Below, piece by piece: positions 10,111 to 17,569 of a stretch of DNA of 64,000 bases (position 1 is its first letter; the number at the start of each line of letters is the position of its first letter). Source of the DNA: Anaerolineae bacterium (GTDB lineage Bacteria; Chloroflexota; Anaerolineae; Aggregatilineales; Phototrophicaceae). The DNA lies in assembly GCA_022841825.1 (NCBI GenBank), contig JALHQT010000001.1:496001-560000 (forward strand), read 5' to 3'. The translations under genes were made by a program, and so were the position numbers. The notes beneath the pieces were generated by a model. It was not told where the DNA came from. It worked only from the letters and a program-made list of their open reading frames with translations, and did not search any database.

Positions 10111-11097
10111 CTAGGGCAGCGTGCCCAGATAGGGCTTCTGGAGCAGGCGATCCAGCACTCCGTTATCGTCGAAGTGCAGGCGGTAACGGGAGATGAATTC
10201 CTCGATCGTGAATTTGTGGCTCTGCGTCCCGACGTTTTCGAGAACGTATGTAGCGGAGAGAGATCCCATCATCCCGGCGACATCGAGCGGTATGCCGTGC
10301 GCCAGACCGCACAGAAAACCTGCTCGATAAGCATCCCCGCCGCCCGTCGGGTCCTTTATCATGCGCGCCGGGAACGCAGGGATTTCGATGACGTCTCCGT
10401 TGGTGTAGATGTGCGAGCCTTGCTTGCCGCGCGTAATGATAAGAATCTCAATTTCCTTTCGGAGGTCAGCAAGGGTCAATCCTGTCTTCTCAAAGATGAC
10501 CTCGGATTCGTACCCATTGACGACCATCGCGTAAGAGCCTTCAATCCCGCGTCGCAGGTCGGCACCGTCGAGTCGTGGAACCTGCTGACTGGGGTCGTAA
10601 ATGAAGCGAATGCCCCGTGAACGGCATTCCTCCGCAAGATTGACCATTGCAAGCGGGTCGTTTGGCGAGATGACGACCAGATCGGGGGTGCCATCGAATA
10701 CATGCTCGAGGCGGAAGTTGCGAGCGTAATTCATCGCGCCGCCGTAAAAAGAGGCGATCTGATTGTTGTCGAGATCGGTGTTGACGAAAAAGGATGCTGT
10801 AAAAACATCGGTCAGTTCACTCACGGTACTACAATCGACGCCGACGCCCTCCAGCCAGAGCCGATAATCGCCAAAATCGCGCCCGACAGTGCCCATGAGT
10901 TTGGGTTTCATGCCCAGCAGCGCCATCGTAAATGCGATGTTGGCGGCGACACCCCCCCAATGCTTAGTCATTTCGTCAACCAGGAAGCTCAGGCTGACCT
11001 GGTGTAGCTGGTCGGGAATCAGGTATTCTGTGAAGCGACCAGGAAAGCGCATTAAGTAGTCGTAAGCGATTGACCCCGAAATAACGATTTCGCGCAT
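10111..11097 (-). CDS. PfkB-family carbohydrate kinase, probable adenosine kinase
   Basis: 328 residues of the ribokinase/PfkB fold. The N-terminal IVISGSIAYDYLMRFPG strand, the di-Gly substrate motif KHWGGVAANIAFTMALLG and the C-terminal DPTGGGDAYRAGF signature (anion hole plus catalytic Asp) are all visible. Adenosine kinase is favoured because ahcY, which makes adenosine, lies 102 bases downstream on the same strand, and because the overall sequence resembles bacterial adenosine kinases of Chloroflexota; another nucleoside or sugar substrate cannot be ruled out. The start is supported by an AGGG about eight bases upstream. Together the pair would feed adenosine into AMP. Confidence 0.85.
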   Translation of the reverse strand: MREIVISGSIAYDYLMRFPGRFTEYLIPDQLHQVSLSFLVDEMTKHWGGVAANIAFTMALLGMKPKLMGTVGRDFGDYRLWLEGVGVDCSTVSELTDVFTASFFVNTDLDNNQIASFYGGAMNYARNFRLEHVFDGTPDLVVISPNDPLAMVNLAEECRSRGIRFIYDPSQQVPRLDGADLRRGIEGSYAMVVNGYESEVIFEKTGLTLADLRKEIEILIITRGKQGSHIYTNGDVIEIPAFPARMIKDPTGGGDAYRAGFLCGLAHGIPLDVAGMMGSLSATYVLENVGTQSHKFTIEEFISRYRLHFDDNGVLDRLLQKPYLGTLP

Positions 11098-11215
11098 GGA
11101 TAAGCCCTAAGAGCATACACTAACAGAACTGAAGAATACGGGGGGTGAGTATATCATAGGGATGTACTCTCATTGAAGGCACGAACGTTTCGCAAATGAT
11201 CCTGCATGGCACCGC

Positions 11216-11221
11216 TATAAT
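11216..11221 (+). promoter_or_regulatory. Candidate -10 element for the CpaF-like gene
   Basis: A perfect TATAAT, 30 bases before the ATG at 11251, continues as TATAATGAGGCA. No good -35 is present at 16-18 bases. A nearly identical TATAATGAGGGCA occurs at 29605 ahead of another gene. Confidence 0.45.
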
Positions 11222-11250
11222 GAGGCATCACGAGCAGAGGTTAATTCCAC

Positions 11251-12555
11251 ATGACTATGCCTGACGACGTACAGCAAGAGATCCCAGAGCATCCGTTTCG
11301 CCGCAACGCCGATGCCGAGCGTGAACCCATCCTGGTAGCCGGACGTGCTGGCACACGAATGTACTCGCTTGCGGCTTTGGAAGAGCGCTGCGAGAGTGAA
11401 TTTCTGGAGGAATATGGCGAGTCATCGCCGCCATTGCACGAGGCGGTGACGCCTGCGCAGCGGATAAAGCTGATTCTGGAAGTCGTCAACTATGTGTTGT
11501 CGATTGAGTCGGTGGTGGTGGAGCCGGAGATAAAGGCGGGCATGATCGAGCGGCTGCATGCCAATCTGTTTGGCTATGGTCCATTGGATTCGCTCCTGCT
11601 GAATCCTGCCGTGACGACGATTGACATTCACGGTGCTCGCCATATTTCCGCGCGCTATGGTCACGGAGAACTGACCGCGACCGGCGTGACGTTTGACGAT
11701 GAAGAGCATTTGCGCCGTATTGTTCGACGGCTGTTAGCCGATGCTGACGCGGTGTTGCCGGAGGATGAACCCATCCTTGAGACCGGCTTGGTGGTCACTG
11801 GGAGATCAGTGTCCATCAGTGTTGTTACCCCACCGGTAACGCCGTACATTCATGCGGATATCCGCCTCCACCCAGTTGATTTGCCCTCGCTTGAGACGTT
11901 AGCGGAACAAGGCATGATGACGGAAGAAGTCATGCGAACCATTCAGAGGATTGCCCGGTCCAGATTCGGGTTTGCCATCGTGGGCGAAACGGAGAGTGGT
12001 AAGACCATTTTGTTGAACGCTGTCGTCCAGTTGCTTCGGGGCGAGGGCATGCAGTCGGTAGAGCGTGCAGGTGAACTGCGATTGCCGCCTGGCGCGGTGC
12101 GCAGGATGCCCCGGTGGGCAGCAAGCGAAGCGGAGTGTGTCTCGTTTGGACAGCAGATCGAGGCCGCTTTGGTTGAGTCGCCGGATGTGTTGGTCCTGGA
12201 TGAGTTGCGTATTGACGAGCCGCTCATGGTGTATCCGCTGCTGACCAAGCCTGATTCGCCTCGCCAGATCTGGTCAGTGCGGGGTGTCTCGGATGCCAAG
12301 AAGCTGCAAAGCGGCATGGGAATGCTGGCGCGGCGTGCGGACATGGCACACAGTGAAGTGATGGTGTCGGCGTTGTATGACCGACTGCCCTTTGTGATTA
12401 CGGTGCGCAACATCAAGAATCGTCTGCAAGTCTTCAGCGTGGCTGAGTGGCAGTCGCGCCCGGACAGCGACTATCCTGACTACGTCATGCTCATGCAGTA
12501 TCAGGACGGCGCGGCGCGCTCAACTGGCGCGCAGTTCGCGCGTTGGCTGGACTGA
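11251..12555 (+). CDS. CpaF-like secretion ATPase (T2SSE/GspE superfamily), stand-alone
   Basis: 434 residues. The N-terminal half (IKAGMIERLHANLFGYGPLD, then a beta-rich linker) and C-terminal RecA-like half match CpaF/TadA ATPases that power Tad pili and type II/IV secretion. Walker A reads VGETESGKT and Walker B VLVLDEL. In canonical CpaF the P-loop is usually GGTGSGKT, so the second and fourth positions differ. No other Tad, pilin or secretion genes lie nearby; the gene sits alone between a kinase and mtnA. It may serve an apparatus encoded elsewhere or have acquired a separate role. The start is set by AGAGG ten bases upstream of the first of two close ATGs. Confidence 0.8.
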   Translation: MTMPDDVQQEIPEHPFRRNADAEREPILVAGRAGTRMYSLAALEERCESEFLEEYGESSPPLHEAVTPAQRIKLILEVVNYVLSIESVVVEPEIKAGMIERLHANLFGYGPLDSLLLNPAVTTIDIHGARHISARYGHGELTATGVTFDDEEHLRRIVRRLLADADAVLPEDEPILETGLVVTGRSVSISVVTPPVTPYIHADIRLHPVDLPSLETLAEQGMMTEEVMRTIQRIARSRFGFAIVGETESGKTILLNAVVQLLRGEGMQSVERAGELRLPPGAVRRMPRWAASEAECVSFGQQIEAALVESPDVLVLDELRIDEPLMVYPLLTKPDSPRQIWSVRGVSDAKKLQSGMGMLARRADMAHSEVMVSALYDRLPFVITVRNIKNRLQVFSVAEWQSRPDSDYPDYVMLMQYQDGAARSTGAQFARWLD

Positions 12556-12583
12556 CCTGCGCAAAATGGCGACGCGCAGGTCA
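12553..12583. terminator. Hairpin between convergent genes
   Basis: A 10-bp perfect inverted repeat (TGACCTGCGC at 12553-12562, GCGCAGGTCA at 12574-12583, 11-base loop) starts on the stop codon of the CpaF-like gene and lies in the 39-base gap before the mtnA stop. There is no T-tract on either side, so it may be a bidirectional 3'-end stabiliser rather than a true terminator. Confidence 0.5.
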
Positions 12584-12594
12584 GCGAGTCAGGA

Positions 12595-13635
12595 TTATCG
12601 ACGCTCGCCCACAGCGGCTTTCAGGTTCTCCACAAACGGCGTGCGAATGATGCCGCATTCGGTGACGATGCCGCTCAAGTAGCGATTGGGCGTCACATCG
12701 AAGGCAGGATTACGCGCGTGGAAATGTGGCGGTACGAGCGCGTGACCATAGGGCGCAAGGACTTCTGCTTTGTCGCGTTCCTCGATGGGGATGTCCGCCC
12801 CGCTGTGCAGGTCTAGATCAACCGTTGAAGTTGGCGCGACGGTGTAGAACGGAATGCCGTGCTCCTTCGCCATGATCGCGACCTGATAAGTGCCGATTTT
12901 GTTGGCGAAATCGCCGTTGGAGCAAACGCGATCTGCCCCAACAAGGCAGAGCTTTATCTCACCCTTTTGCATGTAATACCCCGCCGCAGTATCGGGAAGG
13001 ATGTCGTAGGGGATGCCGAGCTGCTCCATCTCCCAGGCACTCAGTCGTGCGCCCTGGAGTCGGGGGCGAGTCTCGTCGAGCAGGACATGGAACTTCTTGC
13101 CCTGTTCGAAGGCGGCACGAATGACGCCGAGTGCCGTGCCATAATCGACGGTTGCGAGCGCGCCCGTGTTGCAGTGGTGGAGGACGGTATCGCCATCGCT
13201 GATGAGTTCGGCACCGTAGGCACCCATACGTTTGTTAATGGCGACATCATCATCAGCGATGCGTTGGGCTTCTGCCAGGAGGAGGGCACGTATGTCATCC
13301 GCACTACTGGCTTGTTCGTTCTGCGCAATCGCCATCATGCGATCAACCGCCCACATCAAATTGACGGCAGTAGGGCGGGCGGCTCGGATGTAGGCGGCGG
13401 CGGGGCGGAGATTCTCGATTAACTCGGAAGCCGTCGTGCCTGGCGTTTGTTGTGCGGCGAGGGCAATGCCAAACGCTGCCGCTGCGCCGATGGCAGGTGC
13501 ACCGCGCACGGTCATATCGGTGATGGCGTTTGCGACCGCTTGATAGCTGTCGAACTCGACCTGTTCGAGCGACCAGGGGATGAGCTTCTGGTCGATCATG
13601 CGGACTTTGCCGTTGTACCAATCCACAGTTCTCAT
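12595..13635 (-). CDS. mtnA: S-methyl-5-thioribose-1-phosphate isomerase
   Basis: 346 residues, typical for MtnA of the eIF2B-like fold. It isomerises methylthioribose-1-phosphate to methylthioribulose-1-phosphate in methionine salvage. Recognisable stretches are DMTVRGAPAIGAAAAFG near the N terminus, VLHHCNTGALATVDYGTALGV with the conserved Cys, DETRPRLQGARL and the catalytic-Asp region VGADRVCSNGDFANKIGTY. GAGG lies seven bases before the ATG. It follows an NrtR-like regulator by 14 bases, so the two are probably cotranscribed. No other mtn genes are present here; the pathway must be completed elsewhere or end in a different way. Confidence 0.96.
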   Translation of the reverse strand: MRTVDWYNGKVRMIDQKLIPWSLEQVEFDSYQAVANAITDMTVRGAPAIGAAAAFGIALAAQQTPGTTASELIENLRPAAAYIRAARPTAVNLMWAVDRMMAIAQNEQASSADDIRALLLAEAQRIADDDVAINKRMGAYGAELISDGDTVLHHCNTGALATVDYGTALGVIRAAFEQGKKFHVLLDETRPRLQGARLSAWEMEQLGIPYDILPDTAAGYYMQKGEIKLCLVGADRVCSNGDFANKIGTYQVAIMAKEHGIPFYTVAPTSTVDLDLHSGADIPIEERDKAEVLAPYGHALVPPHFHARNPAFDVTPNRYLSGIVTECGIIRTPFVENLKAAVGERR

Positions 13636-13649
13636 GGTTTCACCTCATC

Positions 13650-14321
13650 TTATGGAAAGAATCGTTTTGTTTTGATTTCCAGTTGCGCATCCTTACGGAA
13701 GCGATAGAGCATTGCGGGGCGTCCACCTGTTTCTTTGTAACGTGGAACTGCCTCAAGGATATCCGCATCGCGCAGTTTCTTGCGAAAGTTCGCTTTGTCT
13801 AGCCGCTGATCGTTGAGAATTATCTCGTAGGCATGATGAAGCTCGCGCAAGGTGAATTCATCTGGCAATAGCGCAAAGGCAACCGCCGAGTATTCGATTT
13901 TGTAGCGTAACCGCGTAAGCGCATACTCGATGATTTCAGCATGATCAAGTGTCAGCGGGGGGAGTTGGTAGACACTGTGCCAGGAAATCGCGTAATTGCT
14001 GTTCGTGGCATAGCCGTGCGGGAGTATCTCCGCGCAAATGAGGGCGAAGTAGACGACGCTGATGGTTCGGAGCGTTGGGTCGCGCTGGGGATTCCCAAAC
14101 GTGTAAAGCTGTTGAAGGAAGACGGCGCTGACGCCGGTGTTTTCTTCCAAGAGCCGGGTCGCGGCGTCTTCCAGGCTTTCGTCAATGCCGATGCTTCCCC
14201 CTGGCAAGCGCCAGCGATCATTATCGAGATTGATGAGACAGACCTTCAGTGCCTGGTCGCAGAGGGTGAAGACCACAATATCGACTGCAACATGTGGCAG
14301 TTGCATAGGGGTCTCCATCAC
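13650..14321 (-). CDS. NrtR-like Nudix-domain transcriptional regulator with degenerate Nudix box
   Basis: 223 residues: a Nudix-like domain (residues ~8-140) followed by a winged-helix segment (EFTLRELHHAYEIIL through a basic FRKKLRDADIL helix and GGRPAMLYRF wing). This is the NrtR architecture, whose members bind DNA and sense ADP-ribose or related nucleotides. The Nudix box reads GSIGIDESLEDAATRLLEENTG: the Arg is followed by Leu instead of the catalytic Glu, and the second metal-ligand Glu is Asn, so hydrolysis is unlikely and a sensor role is likely. It sits between a DsbA-like gene and mtnA on one strand. An NAD-related target is usual for the family but not visible here. Confidence 0.82.
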   Translation of the reverse strand: MMETPMQLPHVAVDIVVFTLCDQALKVCLINLDNDRWRLPGGSIGIDESLEDAATRLLEENTGVSAVFLQQLYTFGNPQRDPTLRTISVVYFALICAEILPHGYATNSNYAISWHSVYQLPPLTLDHAEIIEYALTRLRYKIEYSAVAFALLPDEFTLRELHHAYEIILNDQRLDKANFRKKLRDADILEAVPRYKETGGRPAMLYRFRKDAQLEIKTKRFFP

Positions 14322-14338
14322 TCTGCTCGCAGTCTTGT

Positions 14339-15058
14339 CTACGATGCGGGTTGTGCCGCATCCACAACCATGCGCAAAATCTCAAGTGGTACGGCACCGC
14401 GATCATACGTTTGACCTGCCCAGGTGATCAGCGTAGGCGCATTGTCCCCGTAGCGAATGCGAACGGCTGGGGTGCCGCTAATGCGAAGCTGCTCGCCCAA
14501 TGCCACGCTCTCTTCGATGTAGGACGAGCTGCTTTGGCATTCCAGCAGGTTGGCGTAGTTCAAGCCAAGCTCTTGCGCGACAGTGCGCGGCGCATCGGCG
14601 TAGCGCCCCTGTTGCGCAAGGGTGTTGTAGCTGCTCAGTGCTGCCCAGAAGTGAGCCGGGTTTTCATTGCCCATGCAGGCAGCGATTTCTCCGGCGGCAA
14701 CCGTCATCGCTCCACCCGCTGTCGGGAACATACGATACTCGAAAGCCGCTTTTCCTGTTCCGACGTATTCGCTGATGAACTGTGTGATGTTTGGGTAATA
14801 CTGCTGGCACGCGGGGCAGGCAGGATCAGCGAATTCGATGATGGTCACCGGGGCGTTTGGATTGCCAAGCATGAATCCGCCATCGCTGGATTGGCTTGCG
14901 GTAAAGGCGGAGTAATCAAACGTTGCCCCGCTCTGCCCGGATACGGCGATCAGGACAATGAGGGCGAGCGCGGCAACGCCGACAACAGCGCCAATAATCA
15001 ACGGGGTTTGGTTATTAGGCTTTGCGACGGACTTGGGCTTGGCAGTAGCGACACTCAC
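14339..15058 (-). CDS. Membrane-anchored DsbA-family thioredoxin-fold protein
   Basis: 239 residues. A short cytoplasmic, basic N terminus is followed by one transmembrane segment (about residues 20-41, LIIGAVVGVAALALIVLIAV). The exported domain then carries a DsbA-like thioredoxin fold (GNPNAPVTIIEFADPACPACQQYYP) with a CPAC active site and the cis-Pro loop SGTPAVRI. It is therefore likely to be a disulfide oxidoreductase or isomerase outside the membrane. The GTG start has AAGGA eight bases upstream. A good promoter (TTGAGA-N17-TACAAT) precedes it and probably drives this gene, the NrtR-like regulator and mtnA together. Confidence 0.88.
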   Translation of the reverse strand: MSVATAKPKSVAKPNNQTPLIIGAVVGVAALALIVLIAVSGQSGATFDYSAFTASQSSDGGFMLGNPNAPVTIIEFADPACPACQQYYPNITQFISEYVGTGKAAFEYRMFPTAGGAMTVAAGEIAACMGNENPAHFWAALSSYNTLAQQGRYADAPRTVAQELGLNYANLLECQSSSSYIEESVALGEQLRISGTPAVRIRYGDNAPTLITWAGQTYDRGAVPLEILRMVVDAAQPAS

Positions 15059-15096
15059 GTTGTTTTTCCTTTGGTCACTGTGTTAAGCATCGTGTG

Positions 15097-15125
15097 ATTG
15101 TACTTTAGGGAGATTGCGCTCTCAA
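15097..15125 (-). promoter_or_regulatory. Sigma-70-like promoter for the dsbA-like/nrtR/mtnA operon
   Basis: On the minus strand, TTGAGA (15125-15120) is separated by 17 bases from TACAAT (15102-15097), 38 bases before the GTG start at 15058. Confidence 0.65.
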
Positions 15126-15236
15126 CTTCGATTGCGGTTTGTGGTCATGGATTACAGAGATTTTACATTTCCTGTTCGATGAATGGCAGTGCTGCATGGA
15201 ATGCAGGGCAGATTCGTGTGATTTGACCCGATGGGG

Positions 15237-16001
15237 TTAAGGAACCACAAGTTCTCCATTCACGATCCTATAGAGTCTTTCCGGCGGATTGACCCAGGAG
15301 TGGGCGAGAAATCGGACACGCCCGTTGATGCCCGTGTAATCGATGCTGCTAATGTCGGAGGCGATTTCTGCGCGCGTCGTCTTTCCCTGAGCTGCCTGAA
15401 GCAGAATTCGCATTGCATCGTATGTGAGCGTTGCGAGCGGGGTCGGTTGGGGCGCAAATTGATCGCTCTCACGAATGCGACGCACAAGATCCGGATCGGG
15501 CGGTGCGGCAGTGGATCGGAATTCTGAGTTCTGGTAGTTGGGGAAGAGCACGCGGATGGCGGCGTACATGAAGGCGTCATCGGGAAGCCCCAACGTGCCC
15601 AGCGACATGAGAAATACCTGGTCTCCGACAGGTGCTGCTCCCCAGTCCCCGACCACAATCGTGGGGATGTCGCCAAGGGCGGCTTGCGCATCGCCGTCGA
15701 CGGCGGCATATCCGACTGCGAGCGCTGCGAAGATCTGCGGGTCACCCACGAGTGCGGCGGCACGATCTGCGGCGGTCGCCGGACTGTCGCCATCTTCGAC
15801 GGCGAGCAGCTCGATATTGGTCATGCCGCTTTCGCGAAGTGCGAGGCGTGCAGCATAGAGCGTGTCATAGCCCACATCGCGGTAGCGTCCCTCGAATGGG
15901 GCGATGAGGGCGATTTTCATCGGAACCATGTTGGTCTGTGGCGCACATCCGCCGATGGCTAGCACAAGGGCGAGCAGGACAAGCCAGGACTTAACAGGCA
16001 T
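15237..16001 (-). CDS. Periplasmic-binding-fold lipoprotein (branched-chain amino acid receptor-like)
   Basis: 254 residues from the ATG at 15999-16001, which overlaps the end of mltG by 11 bases and has GAGGAG ten bases upstream. The longer frame starting at 16268 would run 89 codons into mltG and is rejected. A lipobox (AIGGC) follows the hydrophobic signal; then IALIAPFEGRYRDVGYDTLYAARLALRESG marks the type I periplasmic-binding fold. At about 230 mature residues it is shorter than the roughly 350-380 of LivJ/LivK proteins. The C-terminal half still carries LATLTYDAMRILLQA, so the missing part is probably internal. No permease or ATPase genes are adjacent; a sensory or wall-related role is possible. 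Confidence 0.75.
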   Translation of the reverse strand: MPVKSWLVLLALVLAIGGCAPQTNMVPMKIALIAPFEGRYRDVGYDTLYAARLALRESGMTNIELLAVEDGDSPATAADRAAALVGDPQIFAALAVGYAAVDGDAQAALGDIPTIVVGDWGAAPVGDQVFLMSLGTLGLPDDAFMYAAIRVLFPNYQNSEFRSTAAPPDPDLVRRIRESDQFAPQPTPLATLTYDAMRILLQAAQGKTTRAEIASDISSIDYTGINGRVRFLAHSWVNPPERLYRIVNGELVVP

Positions 16002-17103
16002 TGGCAAGGTGCTCCTCGAATGTTCGCGCGAAGTTGTGATAGCCGCTTCCATCGCAGCGCGCCCTGAAGTAGTAGTACTCGCTTTGATCGGGAAACACGG
16101 CGGCGCGGATTGCAGACAGTCCCGGACTGGCGATGGGTCCAGGTGGAAGCCCATTGTTTCGATAGGTGTTGTAAGGTGAAAGAACCGCCTGGTAATCGGC
16201 GACTGTAAGCTGGGGCCACCACATTCCGTTTCGGAGACCCATGCCATATTGAACTGTGGGATCTGCATCGAGTTTCATGCCTATGGCAAGCCGATTACGA
16301 TAGACGCTGGAGATGGCGGGCATTTCGTCCACACGCACCGCCTCGCGCTGGATGATCGATGCCAGAGTCACGACCTGGTAGAGCGACAATCCCTGCTGCT
16401 GTGCTGCCTGTGGAATCTCTGTTCCGATGCGTGTGGTGAACTGCTCCGTCAGTATATCGCGCAGCATCACCGGGGTGACGGCAGCGGGAAGTTGATAGGT
16501 GTCCGGGAAGAGAAAACCTTCGAGTGACGCGCCAGAGGGAAGCCCGACAGTCTGTGCAAAGCCTGGATCGAGTGGTGCGCCCGGACCCACTGCTGCGTAG
16601 AATTCCGCGCCAGAGAACCCGAAAAAGCGGTTGGCGTCAATGCGGTTGAAGGCGATTTCCTCCAGACGCTCGCCTTCAATGATGCTGAATGTAAACTGGC
16701 TGCTTGCGGAGTCCGTCAACGCCTGCGCGATTTGGCGGGTGGATTCGGTCTTGTAGAGGAAGAATGTCCCAGCTTCCAACTGCACGTCCAGATCTTCGGC
16801 TCGCACGTAGTCTATGAAGAGGGCTTCGTCCACGATCAGCCCAAGCGTGACAAGGTTCTGTGCAATTGTGCGGGGGGAATCGCCGGATGCGACGACAAAG
16901 CGCACAGGCGTAGTATCTGTCCCAATGGGGCGGTCGAGCGCGTCCTGCTGTGTTGTCAGCCGCAACCGGGCAAGCTGCGTCAGAACGAAGTCGGTTGGGT
17001 TCCCATTAGAGGCAATCAAGACAACCGCAGCGCAAATCACTGCGGCAAGGAGGAGCATGGCGATGACTGCGGCGATCGCTTTGCCGAGGGTTCGTGCCGA
17101 CAT
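15991..17103 (-). CDS. mltG: Endolytic murein transglycosylase MltG (YceG)
   Basis: 370 residues from the ATG at 17101-17103; the longer frame would overlap ruvX out of frame. It cuts nascent peptidoglycan glycan strands at the outer face of the membrane, releasing them from the lipid carrier. A cytoplasmic stub is followed by one transmembrane helix (about residues 8-32), a LysM-like subdomain, then the YceG core: GFLFPDTYQLP, LASIIQREAVRVDE with the conserved acidic residue, VYRNRLAIGMKLDADPTVQYG and NTYRNNGLPPGPIASPG. It begins seven bases after the ruvX stop in a tightly packed operon. Confidence 0.93.
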   Translation of the reverse strand: MSARTLGKAIAAVIAMLLLAAVICAAVVLIASNGNPTDFVLTQLARLRLTTQQDALDRPIGTDTTPVRFVVASGDSPRTIAQNLVTLGLIVDEALFIDYVRAEDLDVQLEAGTFFLYKTESTRQIAQALTDSASSQFTFSIIEGERLEEIAFNRIDANRFFGFSGAEFYAAVGPGAPLDPGFAQTVGLPSGASLEGFLFPDTYQLPAAVTPVMLRDILTEQFTTRIGTEIPQAAQQQGLSLYQVVTLASIIQREAVRVDEMPAISSVYRNRLAIGMKLDADPTVQYGMGLRNGMWWPQLTVADYQAVLSPYNTYRNNGLPPGPIASPGLSAIRAAVFPDQSEYYYFRARCDGSGYHNFARTFEEHLANAC

Positions 17104-17110
17104 TGTGCCG

Positions 17111-17569
17111 TTATCCTGGAAATTCTGCCAGACCGTCACGCACCGCGTCCAGGTAGCTCTGGAGCATGAGGCGTGCGGCGAGGTCATCGATAGGTGCGGT
17201 TGACTTGCGCTTGAGCTGGCGCGCGAGCTGCGCCGCTTCGACGGTCGTGAGGGTTTCGTCCCACAGGACCATGGGCAGTGGAATCGCGGCGCGGAGATTT
17301 TCGACCCAGTTGCGCACTTTGTCCGCCTGGGAAAACAAGCCCTGCTCGGCGCGATCGACATCTATTGGGCAACCGATGATCAGCGCGATGACGCCCTGGC
17401 GCTGGATATGCGCCTGGATCGCGGCGAAGTCCTGTGCCTTTGAAGTTCGCTCGACGATGGCAAGTTCACGCGCAAGCGACCCGGTCGAGTCGCTTACCGC
17501 AAGCCCAATGCGCTTCAAGCCGTGGTCAATGCCCAGTAAACGCCCATGAATTCGCGCTGCCTCATTCAT
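17111..17569 (-). CDS. ruvX: Putative pre-16S rRNA nuclease / Holliday junction resolvase YqgF
   Basis: 152 residues of the RNase H-like YqgF family. The acidic active-site strand GIDHGLKRIGLAVSD, the middle IIGCPI strand and the C-terminal TLTTVEAAQLARQLKRKSTAPIDDLAARLMLQSYLD segment are all seen. The family matures 16S rRNA ends in E. coli, and a recombination role has also been suggested. Its ATG overlaps the stop of the upstream baseplate-J-like gene (ATGA), indicating translational coupling, and mltG follows seven bases later. Confidence 0.94.
   Translation of the reverse strand: MNEAARIHGRLLGIDHGLKRIGLAVSDSTGSLARELAIVERTSKAQDFAAIQAHIQRQGVIALIIGCPIDVDRAEQGLFSQADKVRNWVENLRAAIPLPMVLWDETLTTVEAAQLARQLKRKSTAPIDDLAARLMLQSYLDAVRDGLAEFPG

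Noticed and set aside
15222-15240. Hairpin over the stop of the periplasmic-binding lipoprotein gene
   Set aside because: The stem is short with a mismatch and no T-tract follows; not convincing as a terminator.
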